Positions 1 to 11,419 of a stretch of 64,000 nucleotides of DNA are shown here, piece after piece (the stretch's first letter is position 1; each line of letters opens with the position of its first letter). Under the pieces are notes generated by a model. It saw only the letters and a program-made list of their open reading frames with translations. It did not search any database and was not told where the DNA came from. Position numbers and translations under genes: made by a program. The stretch is from Marvania coccoides. Its lineage: Eukaryota > Chlorophyta > Trebouxiophyceae > Chlorellales > Chlorellaceae. The DNA lies in NCBI GenBank assembly GCA_963854735.1, contig OY978105.1, positions 310,001 through 374,000 of the forward strand, given 5' to 3'.

Positions 1-526
1 TCCCCACCATCCCAAAGGAGGACGAAAAGCGGCCAGCGACTGGTGAGGATAACTTCGTCGGCTGCATGCATCCGTCCAGGGCGTCGTTGGTTTTGCGGAA
101 GGAAGTGTAGTGAGCGTTCTCGCTAGCTAATATGTGTTTCGCTACATGTGTGCAGGGCGAGAATGGAAAGCTGCGGATTTGAGGAACAAGTCATGGGACG
201 ACCTGCACAAGCTTTGGTGAGTTACCTGTCCATTGCATCAGCGGGCTTCTTTCTGTGTTTTCATGCGCTGCTCTCCTTTGAAGGCATAATCATTGACTAT
301 GCTTCCCCCCAAAAAATACAGGTACGTGTTGCTCAAGGAGCGCAACATGCTGCAGTCTGAGAAGCTGGCGTACACCCAAGCTAGAAAGCAGATGCCCGAC
401 CCCTTCAGATTGACCAAGGTCCGTAAGGCAATGAACAGGATAAAACAGGTCATGTCGGAGAGGCTGAACGAGCATGAGGACCCCACACTGCGGCTGAAAC
501 TCAAAGCTTTCATTGACAGCATGTAA
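1..526 (+). CDS. MRPL47: Mitochondrial large-subunit ribosomal protein bL29m (3' part)
   Basis: The 3' part of the gene is present; the 5' end lies before the window. Exons read as <1-42, 156-216 and 322-526, with phase-correct GT-AG introns. The joined protein carries the bL29m signature: GREW, then DDLHKLWYVLLKERNML, followed by helical basic sequence ending at AFIDSM. The W of HKLW is split by the second intron. In the family this protein sits near the exit tunnel of the mitochondrial large ribosomal subunit; it is nuclear-encoded and imported. The N-terminal presequence cannot be seen here. Assignment rests on the strongly conserved LWYVLLKE block and is secure; exact 5' structure is unknown. 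Confidence 0.9.
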
Positions 527-654
527 ACGACACTCCAGACAGTGGAGACTAAAGTTTTTTTTAACGAGGTCGAAAATATCGAGACTTTCTTCAGATTCAT
601 TCAGAAAATCAGGAATACTGGTAGAAAAAAGCAGCAGGCTAGGTTGAAATACCA

Positions 655-1457
655 TCACCCCCACGTGGCTCCTAGCCATGCACATATTGCTTCCAGTCCC
701 ACTGCATCGGCATCTTTGAACGCTGCGGGGACGTCAAAATCCAGGTCGAGCACCGCCAGCACCTCGCCATTTATGTGCGAGATTATCGGCACCACCACCT
801 CAGACTGAGTGCTGCATTTTGCAAGAAGAAATTTTTGGGCTCTTGGAAAAATGCAGCGACCAAAAACCTTGGGTTTTTAGTGCTTGATAAAAAAACTCGA
901 CTGGAGGCGCAGGCAATGTGTCCTGGGAAGGAGTGCACATCTGGGACCAGCTGGGTGCGCCTTTGTGTGGCTGCTGCTCCGCAGACGCCCCTGGAGAGAG
1001 GAATTCTCAGGCACGCCAGGCCGCCCTGGTAAGGCCCAACCACCAGCTCAGGCGGGCTTTTGCTTGGGTCGGTGATGTAAAATCCCTGCGGAAGTTTAAG
1101 AAATTTTATCCAAAAGTATTTCTTTTTCAGTTGATACGCTTGAGCTCTGCAAAAATCAGTGTACACGGATTTTGCACTCACTGTCCATGAAGAATAAGCC
1201 AGGCTGGTGTGGAGTTCGCTGGCCACGGTGGCCATGGCTGCAACAAAGTTGGGTTCGTCTGCATGGGATGGAGAGAGCGGGAGGGAGTGAAATGTGAAAT
1301 AATCATGAGGAGGAAACCCTTGCCTGCTCGTCAGTGCGCATTTAATGATACCTTGTAAAATTAGCTTCAAGCGGTCTAGGAGCAGGTGGTACCGCGTCCT
1401 GCGCTCTTCGCTGGAGCTCTCGCCAGCGAGCGGCAACAGCGGTTCAGCGGTGACCAT
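655..1457 (-). CDS. Free methionine-R-sulfoxide reductase (fRMsr, GAF domain)
   Basis: Four exons on the minus strand: 1457-1352, 1258-1182, 1085-897 and 804-655, giving 173 residues. The product is a single GAF domain of the YebR/fRMsr family, which reduces free L-methionine-R-sulfoxide (EC 1.8.4.14) using thioredoxin-type donors. Visible family blocks are GFYITD, VVGPYQGGLACLRIP, RGVCGAA and GHIAC, then VLDLDFDVP near the C-terminus. The three cysteines known to matter in the family (LAC, GVC, HIAC) are all present. The last intron has a poor donor (GTTTTT) but its removal joins ASSR to SEVVVPI in frame, as the family requires. No targeting peptide is evident, so cytosolic is likely. Confidence 0.93.
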
Positions 1458-1721
1458 GATTTAATAAATTTTGTGGCAGCAGAGCGTTTAACCCTCTGTT
1501 TCCCGATCCTCTGATGAAAGCTAAGCAAAGACGGTGTGGAAATCGCATTGAATTGTGGAAAATAAAATGAATCAAATTCGGGACAAAACAAAACAAAACA
1601 AAAAAATGTTTTTTTTTTGTATGCATGCTTTATTTTTATTCTATTTTTGTGATTAACGAACGGTTCAAAATACAACCCAATTGCCACATCCACCAGATCC
1701 ATCATAAAAAGTAAGTAAATA

Positions 1722-3446
1722 ATGTCATTGTTCGGCAATCTCTTCTCTGGAGGCAAAGCCGGCGGCTCACTCTTCTCCGAAAAAAGCAAATTCCGATCGA
1801 AAGAGGACCCCATCGCCACAGCGCCTTTGGATTCCGACTCCCCTCCTGCCCAGCACCAGCAGCGAAAGCGGCGAGAGCAGGGAGCGCCAGCGGTAGAAGA
1901 GCCCGCCAAGAGCGCGAAGAAGCAAAAAAGCGCGCCCGCTGCGAAACCCAGCCGCCCCAAGGGCGTGGAGGCGCGGCAGCAGGCGGAGAAAGCGGCAGAG
2001 GCGGCAAAGGTGCTGCGGCAGAACGCGGGTGAGGAGGGAGAAGAGCCTGCTGGCGCCAAAAAGGCAGCCAGAGGACGCGGCAAAAAGGCGGCGAGTGACA
2101 GCGATGCAGTGCAGTCCAGAGAGAGCGGCGGCAAAACGCATGATAGCAACGATGAAGAGAAAACACGGCGCAAGGTGGGAATTGAGAAATTGATGAAAAA
2201 GGCGGCCAAGAAGGCCGTTGACGAAGTGGGGGAAGACGTGAAGGAGCCGAAGACCGCCAGTGTGGAAGAAATCGAGGAAAAGAGTGAAGGACAGGAGGAA
2301 AAAGACGACAATGACCCACAGCGCCTCGAACGGACCATTTTTGTCGGAAATCTCCCTGCTGGCACCAAACCCAGGGCGCTGTCGACGCTGTTTTCGGCCT
2401 ACGATGCCGTGGAAGCGGTACGCCTGCGGTCGGTGCCCCTCCAGGCCGACAGCAAGCTTCCCCGCCGCATTGCAGTTTCTGCGGGCAACGCTGACGCCTT
2501 CCGCGCATCTGCGCACGCCTACGTCGTGTTCAAGGATAAAAGCGCGGTGGCAGCGGCTTTGGAGCACAACATGAAGGAGTGGAAGGGGAGGCACCTGCGG
2601 GTGGACCGCGCAGCCGGGCCGAGTGGGGCGGTGAAAGTTGGAGCACTGGCAAGGACGAAAGCGGGACAGCCGGATGCTGGCGAAGGGGCTGAGGCAGGCC
2701 CCGCGGTGCACTACGACCCCTCTCGTTCTGTGTTCATTGGCAATTTGCCTATTGACGTGGATGATGAGGAGCTCATTCGATTCTTTCTGGTCGGCGCCGG
2801 TGGGGGCAGCGGCAAGGGTGGCAAGGGCAGCGGTGGGGTGGATCTCGAGGCAGTGAGGGTGGTGCGCGATGCACGCACTTTCCAGGGCAAGGGCATCGCG
2901 TTTGCGATGTTCAAGAGCAGGTAGGTTGCATTTTTTTCTTTTCTTCTTTCCGGTTCTACGATTATATCTCTTTCCTCCTCATTTCCCCTTTATCTCCATC
3001 TTTTCTATTATTTTTCAACTCAAGTTGACCCTTTAGTGCTGCTTCGTAGGGTGGGTAGGAAGGCAGCTTTGGCGCTGGATGGCAGGCAGCTGCGGGGGCG
3101 CCCGTTGAGGATCACACAGGTGGTGAGCGGTGCTGGGGGAAGCGGAGCGGGCGCAACAGCCAAAAAGCGCGCCCTCGAGTCGTGGCAGGGCGCCACTGCC
3201 ACCAAGAGCGGACGCAGCAGGGGCCTGCCGGTGAAAACACAGACTAGAGGGCTGCAGAAGCCGCAGGTGCTGGCCATGCGCGGCGAAAAGCGCACGAGGG
3301 ACATGACAAAGCGCGCGGAGGCTCGGGCTGCGATTGGCAGAAAGCGGCCGGCGGTGGCGGCACGGAAGCTGAAGCAGCTGGGTAAGCCAAAAGCGGCAGA
3401 GGTGAGAAAGAAAAAGCCCCGGTCTGTGAGAGTTACGACATCGTAG
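1722..3446 (+). CDS. Nucleolar RNA-binding protein, RBM34/NOP12-like, two RRMs
   Basis: Two exons, 1722-2920 and 3050-3446, giving about 531 residues. The first ~190 residues are a charged, lysine/alanine/glutamate-rich disordered region. Two RRMs follow, with RNP2-like starts TIFVGNLPAGTKP and SVFIGNLPIDVDD; the second is completed by exon 2 with ALALDGRQLRGRPLRI. A basic tail follows. This order (acidic/basic N-terminus, two RRMs, lysine-rich C-terminus) is typical of RBM34/Nop12, a nucleolar factor in pre-25S/28S rRNA maturation. The acceptor is ambiguous: TAG at 3049 or TAG at 3056 both keep frame and differ by VG-type residues. Function is by family inference. Confidence 0.82.
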
Positions 3447-3810
3447 GAGGCATGGTCTTGCGATGACGTTGTTTGATTCTTTGCTAGTAAACGCATTATG
3501 GCAAACCTTGAAGGTGAAGAAAATCATTTCTGTAGATCAGCAATCAACGCTAATTGACACACTAGCGTTTGCATTTGGTTGCAGATCTCCTCAGTTCTCG
3601 TTTGTTCTGCTTGTTTTGAGCCCAAAGGTGCAATATAAAGGCTGTAATGGGTTGTAAAAAAATGGATATGCAGTTCATGAATTAAGAAAAAAATAAAAAA
3701 AATAAAATTTGATGAAAAAAGTATTTTCAAAAGAGGGGAAACGTAAAGGAGAAAGGAAAAAACAAGTATGCTACTTCAGGGTACTTAGTATCTTTCATAC
3801 CCCCCTCCTC
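3447..3810. other. Intergenic, convergent 3' regions
   Basis: AT-rich spacer between two converging genes, presumably both 3' UTRs. It contains TGTAA twice (about 3642-3657), a motif used as a polyadenylation signal in chlorophytes. No convincing ORF. Confidence 0.5.
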
Positions 3811-4553
3811 TTATTTTTTCCGCTCCGTGTGCTGCTGCTGCTGGTGCTCCACCTTCCCTTTCGTCGAGTTTTCGTACGACAACCACGCGTTCCAGAAGAG
3901 TCCAGCCACGTTCACGTACAGCATCCTCCCTGCTGGCGACACATAATAGAAATTAATTACGTTGACAAACGGCCAAAAAGCAGTACCAGCCACCAACGTT
4001 GGCGGCGCGGCGCGCTCCACCTTACTCCAGCACTCCCTGCGCGCAGCAAAAAACGATTTGCGCTGAGTTTTTCCCGCCCACAAATAGTTGATTTATATGC
4101 TCCCAGAATACCCCGAGGATAATTAAACTCGTCTTATTCATAGAAACCCAAGAACTAAGAGTGGTTGATAAAATAAAATTCGGTTTTATTAGGGAGAACA
4201 TGTCCTAACCGTGGAGACAGGCCCTCCAGCACGCCCATGTAGAGGTTAAATGCTATAACGTAGACTGGAAAGACAGTGCACTGGCCCAGTGCTGTCTTCA
4301 TGGCCGCTTGCGTCATCGTCACGCTGGGCCCCAAGATCTTATCCAACCACCTGAACGCTCGAAAAAAGTAAGGCCCGTGCAGGGTAAGCCCTATGAGCGC
4401 GAATCTTTGGGCCTGCGCACGGTCAATGGCGACCTCCCTGCCTGCAGAGCGGCAGCGGATGGCTTGGCACAAAACATCGCCTGCTGCCATCACCGTGCCT
4501 GAAGTCAACGCTGCCTGCGCCAAGGGACGCCAACCCCCGCCGAATGTCGGCAT
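3811..4553 (-). CDS. Mpv17/PMP22 family membrane protein
   Basis: Two exons, 4553-4210 and 4036-3811, giving 189 residues. The family signature is clear: LTSGTVMAAGDVLCQ at the N-terminus, the RFALIGLTLHGPYFF block, FWPFVNVINFYYVSP and the closing LFWNAWLSY. The chosen acceptor (CAG at 4039-4037) is the one that keeps frame across GLSPR|ECWSK. Members are four-helix proteins of the mitochondrial inner or peroxisomal membrane that affect membrane permeability and organelle homeostasis; the substrate is unsettled in the family. The C-terminus is a short histidine/glutamine-rich hydrophilic tail. A further 5' exon cannot be excluded, but the first methionine gives a normal family length. Confidence 0.9.
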
Positions 4554-5355
4554 TTTGGGGAGGGATACAGTAGAAAATACTTGAGTGAAGAGCCCAAAAA
4601 ATAGTTGATCACACGCAATTTAAATAAATATTTGGCTGTCGCGTGAGGTGTGAGGCGCAGCTAGATGATTCTTCAAATTAAAAAAAAAGTGCGTATAGGA
4701 GGCGCGTCACGGCTAAGGCTAGAATGAAAAAAACAGAGGGCGCGTTTTTTTATTTGAATCAAGTTGTTTGGTGGTTGAGTGGGCGTGGCTTGTGCTTGAA
4801 GCGGCCTGGATTCGCTGTTGTGAAGCATGATCTCGTTCAGCAAAATACCCTCCTGACGCGCAGTGCAGCTTCCTTTTCAGGGCGGACATTCTGGTCTATG
4901 TCGCTCATCATGCGCTGCATGACGAGAGAACGTCAGGGTCAAAGATGCAAATGGTGCTGCTGCCCCGAGCTAATGAAGTTGCATACTGTTGCTGTTCACC
5001 GCCTGTCGCCCCGAATTTTCCTTTGAAACACCACCCTTTTCGGAATATAGGGGAATGGGCTACAAAATACCTATCCATGGCCTATTGGCCACACTCGTAT
5101 GGCTACAGAGTCATCCTGGAGGGAATGACCTGTAATTATGCCAACCCCCCCCCTCAAGCCCATGCCGTAATATTCACGGCATTTTTTGTCAAATTTTATT
5201 TTATTACACCTACAGTATATATTCAGCTACCTAACATATCTTTCCATGCTGATTCAAAACTAAAAAGTAGCAACGGCAGGAGCATTGCGTAGAACAACTC
5301 TCTGACCGCCTCACGCCTCAAACACAAAAAAGCGGAGCGCAATCATTGTTTTCTC
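4554..5355. other. Intergenic, no gene recognised
   Basis: About 800 bases between the 5' end of the Mpv17 gene and the 3' end of the profilin gene. Open frames here (for example 4945-5292, +) show no family motif and mixed composition, so I do not call them. The segment next to 4553 should hold the Mpv17 promoter; I see no clear TATA box. Confidence 0.4.
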
Positions 5356-6088
5356 TTAGATGCCCTGGTCTTTAAGGTAGTCCCCAAGGGTCTCCACCGC
5401 CTGCGATGAGCGAATAAAACCACAAATTCAGTTTACACACCACCACATTGGTCTGAAAAGCTGCTAATCCCCTTTTGAAAAACCTCATCACGCTGATTCC
5501 CTTCTCTATGCCCTTGCATTTTGGTTATTCCCCTTTTCCTCCATTCCCACAGTTTCCTCTTTCCTTCCCCCTCGCACCGTCCGTCCCTGCTCCTTCATAA
5601 ACTCACTGAAGCCCACATACATAAAATACAAACAATTAAAATGTGATTCAAACTCACCACATTGCACTCCCCAGGCGTCACACCTTCGCTGTAAATGCCG
5701 ATTACGATGGCGCTGTTGGTCTTCTTGATGGTGCACCCCCCGGGACCCTTTTTCCCGCGCAGCACCTCCCCTGGTTCCCCTGCCAGCACCATGTACTTTT
5801 CACCGCCAATGCGCAGCCCATTCACGGCCAAAGAGGAAGCGTCGTCAAAGCCTTTCATGATGGCAGAAACCTCCTCGTCGCTGACGCCCGGGAAGTCAGC
5901 GCTCTGCGCCCAGACGCCGCCGTCGTGGCCGCAGATTGCTGCGTGGGAGAGCTGACCGCCGCCAGACAGGGGCTGCATCAGCTGTTCGTCAATGTACGCC
6001 TGCCAAGAGGATGTGAGGGTGAAAGGTGAGCGAGTGGTCGTGATGTGCGCAATGAAATAGAGGGTTAAAAGCGTACCTGCCAACTCAT
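5356..6088 (-). CDS. Profilin
   Basis: Three exons: 6088-6077, 5999-5658 and 5400-5356, giving 132 residues, the normal size. The first exon encodes only MSWQ. The protein then runs AYIDEQLM (the N-terminal helix that helps bind poly-proline), [24 protein letters not shown], a basic [16 protein letters not shown] strand region, and ends [13 protein letters not shown]. Profilin binds actin monomers and poly-proline ligands such as formins and promotes filament assembly in the cytosol. All intron junctions are phase 0 and canonical. The assignment is very secure. Confidence 0.96.
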
Positions 6089-6505
6089 TTTGAAAAGTCA
6101 CACGGCCTTCGATTGAAATTTGAACTTCTGCGGGTGGGGGTAAGAGGAGCGCGTTTGGAGGTCGTGGGGGGCAAAGATGGCGAAGATGGGGTATGCTGGT
6201 GGAAAAGCTGAGGCTTACAAGGAATGAGGGATGGCTGAAGAAGCAAACCCCAAGTTAATGGTGATCAGGAATGCAGTCAAAAATGGGCGGGCAGCCGGGG
6301 CAAGCGGGCCTTTTGTATTGCAGTAGCTTGTTGAAAGGCCGGCGAAGCGTAAAACGACAATAAATGCGTGGCGTTGAGCCAAAATCAACCCCTTTCCTGC
6401 CAACTTCTGTTTTTTTTTTGGTTGCCCAAAAGCGAATACTCGCAAATAATAATGTTATAATTAATTGAGAAAGAACATGCTGCTCATTGGCTAGGCAGTG
6501 CCGCA
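6089..6505. promoter_or_regulatory. Divergent promoter region, profilin / PEX16
   Basis: About 420 bases separate two head-to-head genes, so both promoters and 5' UTRs must lie here. No ORF or named motif is convincing. Confidence 0.45.
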
Positions 6506-8006
6506 ATGGATTATTTCAGAAATTATCAAGACTTTGTCCGTCGAAACTGCAATTTGCTCGCTGTTGTGGAGACAGGTGCGTCCAAGTAAACTAAAAAAAA
6601 TATCAGCATCATTTCCTCGCTTTCCGGCACCCCACCCCTTGCAATTTTCAAAAACCATTCACACCTGGATGCAGGCCTGTCCACCCTCACATGGCTCCTC
6701 CCCGACCGATTCACCGACAATGAGCTGTCCCTGGAGGCAGTGCACACCGCCATCAACCTCCTATCCGCCTTCCATGACTCGCTCATCAACGACCCAGCTC
6801 CTTGCGCCCCCCGTGGCGCCTCTGAGCTCACCTTTGCGCTGTCCGCGCTGCAGCAGGCGCAGGTGCTGGTGGAGCTGTGGGGGCAGTACAGCCAGCGCAT
6901 CGGCACCCTGGAGTCGCACTACGACCCCCTCATCGCAGTGGAAGGATTGAAGTGAGCAGAACAGTATCTTTAACTAATAAGTAATTTTGGGTTTTCCCAA
7001 TCTTTTATCTGTAATTTCTTTATTTTGACTACACTAAACGTGGTTTTTGGTCAGATCTTCAATTTAGTAAGACCATTGAATATTTTAAAACCAAATTTGT
7101 TTTAATATTTGCAGGGCCGTCGTGCGCCTGGCCATCCTGCGTTCCTCTGGCTGCCGCATTCTGGCCAACGGCGGCTCAACCACCTTTGACCCGGTGCTGG
7201 GAGTCTCAAAGCTGAGGGCACATGCGGGACCAGGCTCGGAGGCGCGCGCGCGCGAAGTTTTCGCCGCTTTTGCCGCCTTTCGCGAAGAACAGTGCGTCCC
7301 GCTGGCTCCGCAAGACGACAGTGCTGCTGCTGCTGCTGCTGCTGCCGCCACCGAACCCGAACCCGCAGCAGAAAAGAAAGAAATTCGAGACATGTTTTGG
7401 TGGGAAGGAGGAGCTCAACAGGGTGAGCACGAGTCGTGGAGGGGCCATTGTGCTTTGCGACGTTCAGGTGCAGCATTGGGGGCACAGCGAACGGAGGCAT
7501 TGCGCTCGCTAGAGCGGCGCTCCGCCGTGCAACAGGCTGCATCAGCACGCCTTGTCATCGCAGGGGAGCTTCTCCACGTTCTGAGGCCTCTAGTGTACGT
7601 GGCAACGCTGAGAAGGTGGGGGCGGCGGTCGTGGCGGCCCTGGGCTTTGGCGCTCTCTTTGGACTTTGCCAGCTCTCGGCTGGCGCAGGCGGGCGCAAAA
7701 GCATCTCGCCGCGCCGCTGCTGAGGCTGCGGAGGACCCTGCAGTTGCGGGGACTGCTCTGGCGGTGCTGTATGGCGCTCAAGGGCTGCGGTGGCGGCGGG
7801 ATGAAGCTGACGAGCTCACTAGGAGGAAGGTACTGATGCTGTGGGCGCTGCTGAGGGACCCTTTCTTCTCAAGGTTTACCGGGCCGGCCATAGATCGATG
7901 GCGGCAGCGGTTGGAAAGGGTGCCGTTGGCGGGACGGGCAGCAGACAAAGCAGCGGAGCTGTTGCTGGGGGTGCAGAAATACTACACGTACACCGCTGCT
8001 TCTTGA
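6506..8006 (+). CDS. PEX16: Peroxin-16 (PEX16)
   Basis: Three exons, 6506-6575, 6675-6951 and 7115-8006, giving about 412 residues. The reading begins MDYFRNYQDFVRRN. Exon 2 gives LSTLTWLLPDRFTDNE, the hallmark PEX16 block, then EAVHTAINLLSAFHDS. Exon 3 gives KAVVRLAILRSSGCRIL and, near the C-terminus, LHVLRPLVYVATLRRWG and a long helical tail ending KYYTYTAAS. PEX16 is a peroxisomal/ER membrane protein that recruits PEX3 and supports peroxisome membrane protein insertion. Exon 3 contains a polyalanine run from GCT repeats near 7322. An in-frame GTGAGC at about 7421 might mark a further optional intron. Confidence 0.88.
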
Positions 8007-9076
8007 AAGGGGTGTTAATGTTGTAATTTTGTATTCACAGTTCAGAAACGTCTGAGGTCACCTAATCAGCATATGGGGATGCCTCATTCCAGCCCAGTTT
8101 AACGTATTTTCAATAAATAAATCCATTCGCATTAGTTTGATGGGGTGGCGATATTGAAATTCAGAGAAACCCTTGAGCAACTTCAGCTGGCAGCGTCAGA
8201 GCTGAAAAGCACAACAGAAAACGACAAATGATGACTCAATAATCACGACACCAATCTGACGCCCTGTTTCTTCTCAATCGAAGCAAACCCAACCGGAAAC
8301 TTCTTATTACTTTGACGGTTCTTCTTGCAAACAATCTATTATAGACTGACGTTTTCATGAGAGAAATTTTCAACTTGATTATTGTTTTAATACATTAAAT
8401 TTCAAATTTCAATGCTATTAACCGTAATTAAAAAAAAAAAAATTATATGCCTTTTCAAACCCGAACTGACTAAGAGGTGCAAGAAGAGTAGAAGACTAAC
8501 TTCACAAGACTTCTCCGAGCGTTGACAAAAACAAAAACAATGACAATAGTAGCAATGCGGCGGTCATTCTTCGATTTTTGCAGCTGTCAGCGCTGTTTTT
8601 CACCGGGTCGTCATCATCTTCCGAACAAAATGCCTTGCCAAGAGATGGGCGGAGCCAACCAACCAAACTCAAACTGATTTTCGAAAACCCCAGACCCTCG
8701 TCTCTTGCGCCCAGCGTCGTGGTGATCTCTGCACAGCGCGCAGAGCTCACCGAATGCATTTTTAATACAATTGCGTCGCTGACCCCAAATTTTAACACGT
8801 GCTTGCGTGGGGAAGGAAGCGCGGTGAGGTCCCACATGTTCAAAAATCTCGCGGAACAAATTTTTTTGGGCAGGGCCCACTCGCCATTATACAATTCCAC
8901 TCTTCCACCTTCTTTATTTGAATCGGTCGACTTCCGGCATCCCATCCTGCTTCGAATAATGTATTATAGAATTTTCTGGCCCTCTCACACTCCCCCAAAA
9001 CTTGTTTCCCTCCCTGCAGCGCATTCTTTCCAACGCACGGCGACCTCGGACGAAAGTAAAGGAAAAAATCCAAGAA
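8007..9076. other. Intergenic, Yippee 5' region; ORFs not supported
   Basis: About 1.07 kb. The first half is AT-rich and holds the PEX16 3' end (TGTAA near 8022). The second half (8500-9070) is less AT-rich and open on both strands for 150-200 codons, but neither translation has motifs, heptads or sensible composition. It probably holds the Yippee promoter and 5' UTR. Confidence 0.4.
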
Positions 9077-9902
9077 ATGGGCCGTTTATTCGTGCAGTAT
9101 CTCGACGACCAAGGCCGGAAATACGCCTGCAAGCAGTGCCTTTTGAATGGCTCTCCCCGCTGCGCCAACGTCATCCACCTAGCCCCAGTCAGTGACCTCG
9201 TGAGCAAGGTGAATCCACAAACCTAGTATTCGGCTTGTCGTGGGGTTAACTCAAACTCGCGATTTTGTACTTTTGAATTTTTACAACGTCCCCACCTTTT
9301 CACCCCAAATTCGTGGTGTGTACAGAGCTTTCATTCTCGCCACGGCCCCGCCTACCTCTTCAACTCCGCCGTCAATGTGACCCTGGGCGAAGCTGATGAG
9401 CGAGACATGACGACTGGGCGCCACATTGTGCGAGACCTGCACTGCGTCGCGTGTGGAAACCTGCTGGGGTGGAAATACGACGTGGCGTATGAGCAGCGAG
9501 AGAAGTACAAAGAAGGAATGCGAAATTTCGCCTATTTTAGAGTTGTTGGCTTTAGAGTTGTTGCCACTAGAATTTTCATTTTGCTTTCTTTCTCTCACAC
9601 AAAACTTTCCAAAAAAAATTATACGTGCAGGAAAGTACATTCTCGAGCGCATGCAGATTGTGGACCTGGAAGCCCACCTGAAGGCGCCAGAGGAAGAAAC
9701 TGGCAGTGGGCGGGTGACAGGAGGCAGCGTGTATGGCCGCGCCATCCGCAACTTCACCAGCAGCGTGGACGGAGAGCCCGACCTGGTGGCGCTGTTTGGT
9801 GAGCCATACGGTGGGGCGCTACCGGCGCTGCGGCCGGCTCAGACGATGCCGCCGCTGCTGCCCAACAACATGAATATGACATCACACCACCCCCAGTTCT
9901 GA
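9077..9902 (+). CDS. Yippee-family zinc-binding protein with C-terminal extension
   Basis: Three exons, 9077-9208, 9326-9515 and 9631-9902, giving 197 residues. The protein starts MGRLFVQYLDDQGRKYACKQC, has the invariant FHSRHGPAYLFNSAVNVTLG, the second cysteine pair LHCVACGNLLGWKY, and EKYKEGKYILER. The two CxxC pairs bind one zinc in this family. The loop after the first pair is longer than usual. About 65 extra residues follow the domain, ending in a proline/methionine/asparagine-rich tail. The second intron has no GT or GC donor at the position that restores KEGKYILE: it reads GAATGC...GTGCAG. Family members act in ubiquitin-related and growth pathways, but no function can be assigned here. 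Confidence 0.9.
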
Positions 9903-10451
9903 AACTAGGTTTACCACATTCAAAGTCAAGTTCAAAAGATACTATGGGAACACAAGTTTGTTGCCTAAAATAATTTCAAGAATGTGAGCCATATTATTAT
10001 TATTGCCTCTGTATTCAGAAAGAAAAATTGTTGAGAAAAGATCTCTCTTTGTTTTCTTTCTCCGCCATTTTCTCTTCTTAAAGGGCCAGTGTTGATTTCC
10101 TTCCCATTTGTATGCCCTGTTTGTAGTTTGCTTAGTTTGCTCCTAATATAAATTATCGCCTTTCCCTCTTTCCTTTTGTCGTCGTTTGAGCGGAAGTCAA
10201 GAATCCCGCAAACCTTCTCTTTCACTTACTTCTGTTATGCATTGCATGCCCCCAGATGATATTCCTTCCTTTGTATATTCTTCCCAAACCCAAAACCGCC
10301 ACAAGAATGGCGCTCCCACTCTTTGATTTTGTGTCTTTGCCCCCATCACAACTAAGTGCATGTATGTTTATTTTGAGGTAAATAACACGTCAACAAATAA
10401 TAGTGTTAAAGTAAGGTAATAAGTCAAAACCATCATTTATTTATCGATTCT
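9903..10451. other. Intergenic, converging 3' ends
   Basis: AT-rich spacer between the Yippee gene (+) and the RRM gene (-). It holds both 3' UTRs. The minus-strand frame at 9965-10225 has no recognisable content. Confidence 0.45.
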
Positions 10452-11156
10452 TCAGCCCTTCATTTCTTCCAATGCCTGCATAGCATCGGGTAGCTGCGCT
10501 TTCAGGGACTCCCCTTCCGCCTTTTTTCGCTGCTCGTCTTCCAGCTTGTCCAGCTGCTCTTCTGCCACCTGCTTCTCATACCTAAAAGGCCCACCAAAAT
10601 AAAACATGTTCAAAACTAAACGAACAAAAAATAAATCAATTCCATGGCAAAAAAAGAAGATTCTTCGGCTTACCAGTCGTCTGTGTCTGCCCACACCGGT
10701 TGTGACGCCCAACCCTTGTCTCCCCCCTTGATTCTTGCAGCCTGGGCAAAATTGACCTTGAGCACACGGCCGAAGAGCTCTGCAAAGTGCAGAGGAATTG
10801 ATGTCAGTCATGAAACAGAACAATGAAAGGCAATATTTGCCAGTTTGATTTATGAAATTGCCCCCAAAAGCGCCCCATCTGTGAAAATAATGTATTAATT
10901 GAAGAAACCTCTCGCCTGCGTTGTTCATGTTGTCTACTGCGTCCTCTGCGTCCTCCCTGCTCTCGAACTGCACGAAGCCGAAGCCTCGATGCTTTCCAGT
11001 GGCATGGTCCATCGGCACGCTGACGTCCTTGAGGTCTCCAAAGGGAATGAAGGCGGCATGCAGGAGGGCGTCATTGACACTCTCTTCCAAGCCACCCACG
11101 TACAGCGTGGTCTTAGGGTTGCTGCCCTGGCCAACGTTGACTATTGTGGTTTCCAT
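10452..11156 (-). CDS. PPIE-type single-RRM protein lacking the cyclophilin domain
   Basis: Three exons, 11156-10916, 10779-10674 and 10581-10452, giving 158 residues. The RRM closely resembles that of cyclophilin E (PPIE/CYP33): [36 protein letters not shown] and [16 protein letters not shown]. The first intron starts with GC (GCAG|GCGAGAGG); only this choice gives the exact PPIE-like spacing. After the RRM comes [15 protein letters not shown], also PPIE-like, and then a short acidic/basic helix ending EEMKG with a stop. The peptidyl-prolyl isomerase domain that normally follows is absent, and the downstream sequence to 9903 does not encode one. It is likely a nuclear RNA-binding protein tied to spliceosome or chromatin. 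Confidence 0.85.
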   Translation of the reverse strand: METTIVNVGQGSNPKTTLYVGGLEESVNDALLHAAFIPFGDLKDVSVPMDHATGKHRGFGFVQFESREDAEDAVDNMNNAGERFLQLIHYFHRWGAFGGNFINQTGKYCLSLFCFMTDINSSALCRALRPCAQGQFCPGCKNQGGRQGLGVTTGVGRHRRLVSRRIFFFCHGIDLFFVRLVLNMFYFGGPFRYEKQVAEEQLDKLEDEQRKKAEGESLKAQLPDAMQALEEMKG

Positions 11157-11419
11157 GATAGTGCGGCTGCGATTGAAAACGCTGAGAAGGGGGGGAAATC
11201 GAGAGAAAAAAGGTGTTCGAATTAAATCTACGAGTGAGCAAGGATTTTGGTGTGCTCAGAAGGACGGCAGCGAAGAGAAAAGCCTCAAACTATACTATTA
11301 AACAATTCAAAGCGATTAAAATGATCAAATTAGGAGACAACAGCCCGCTTCGACCGCTCTTTTTTTTAGCCCAAGCAAGATTTGTGCCATTACTTTTTTT
11401 TATAGCAGATTATATTGCT

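Noticed and set aside
8502..9195. Long open frames on both strands before the Yippee gene (up to 205 codons)
   Set aside because: No domain motif, mutual overlap on opposite strands, and composition like a non-coding leader; the Yippee start at 9077 accounts for the region.
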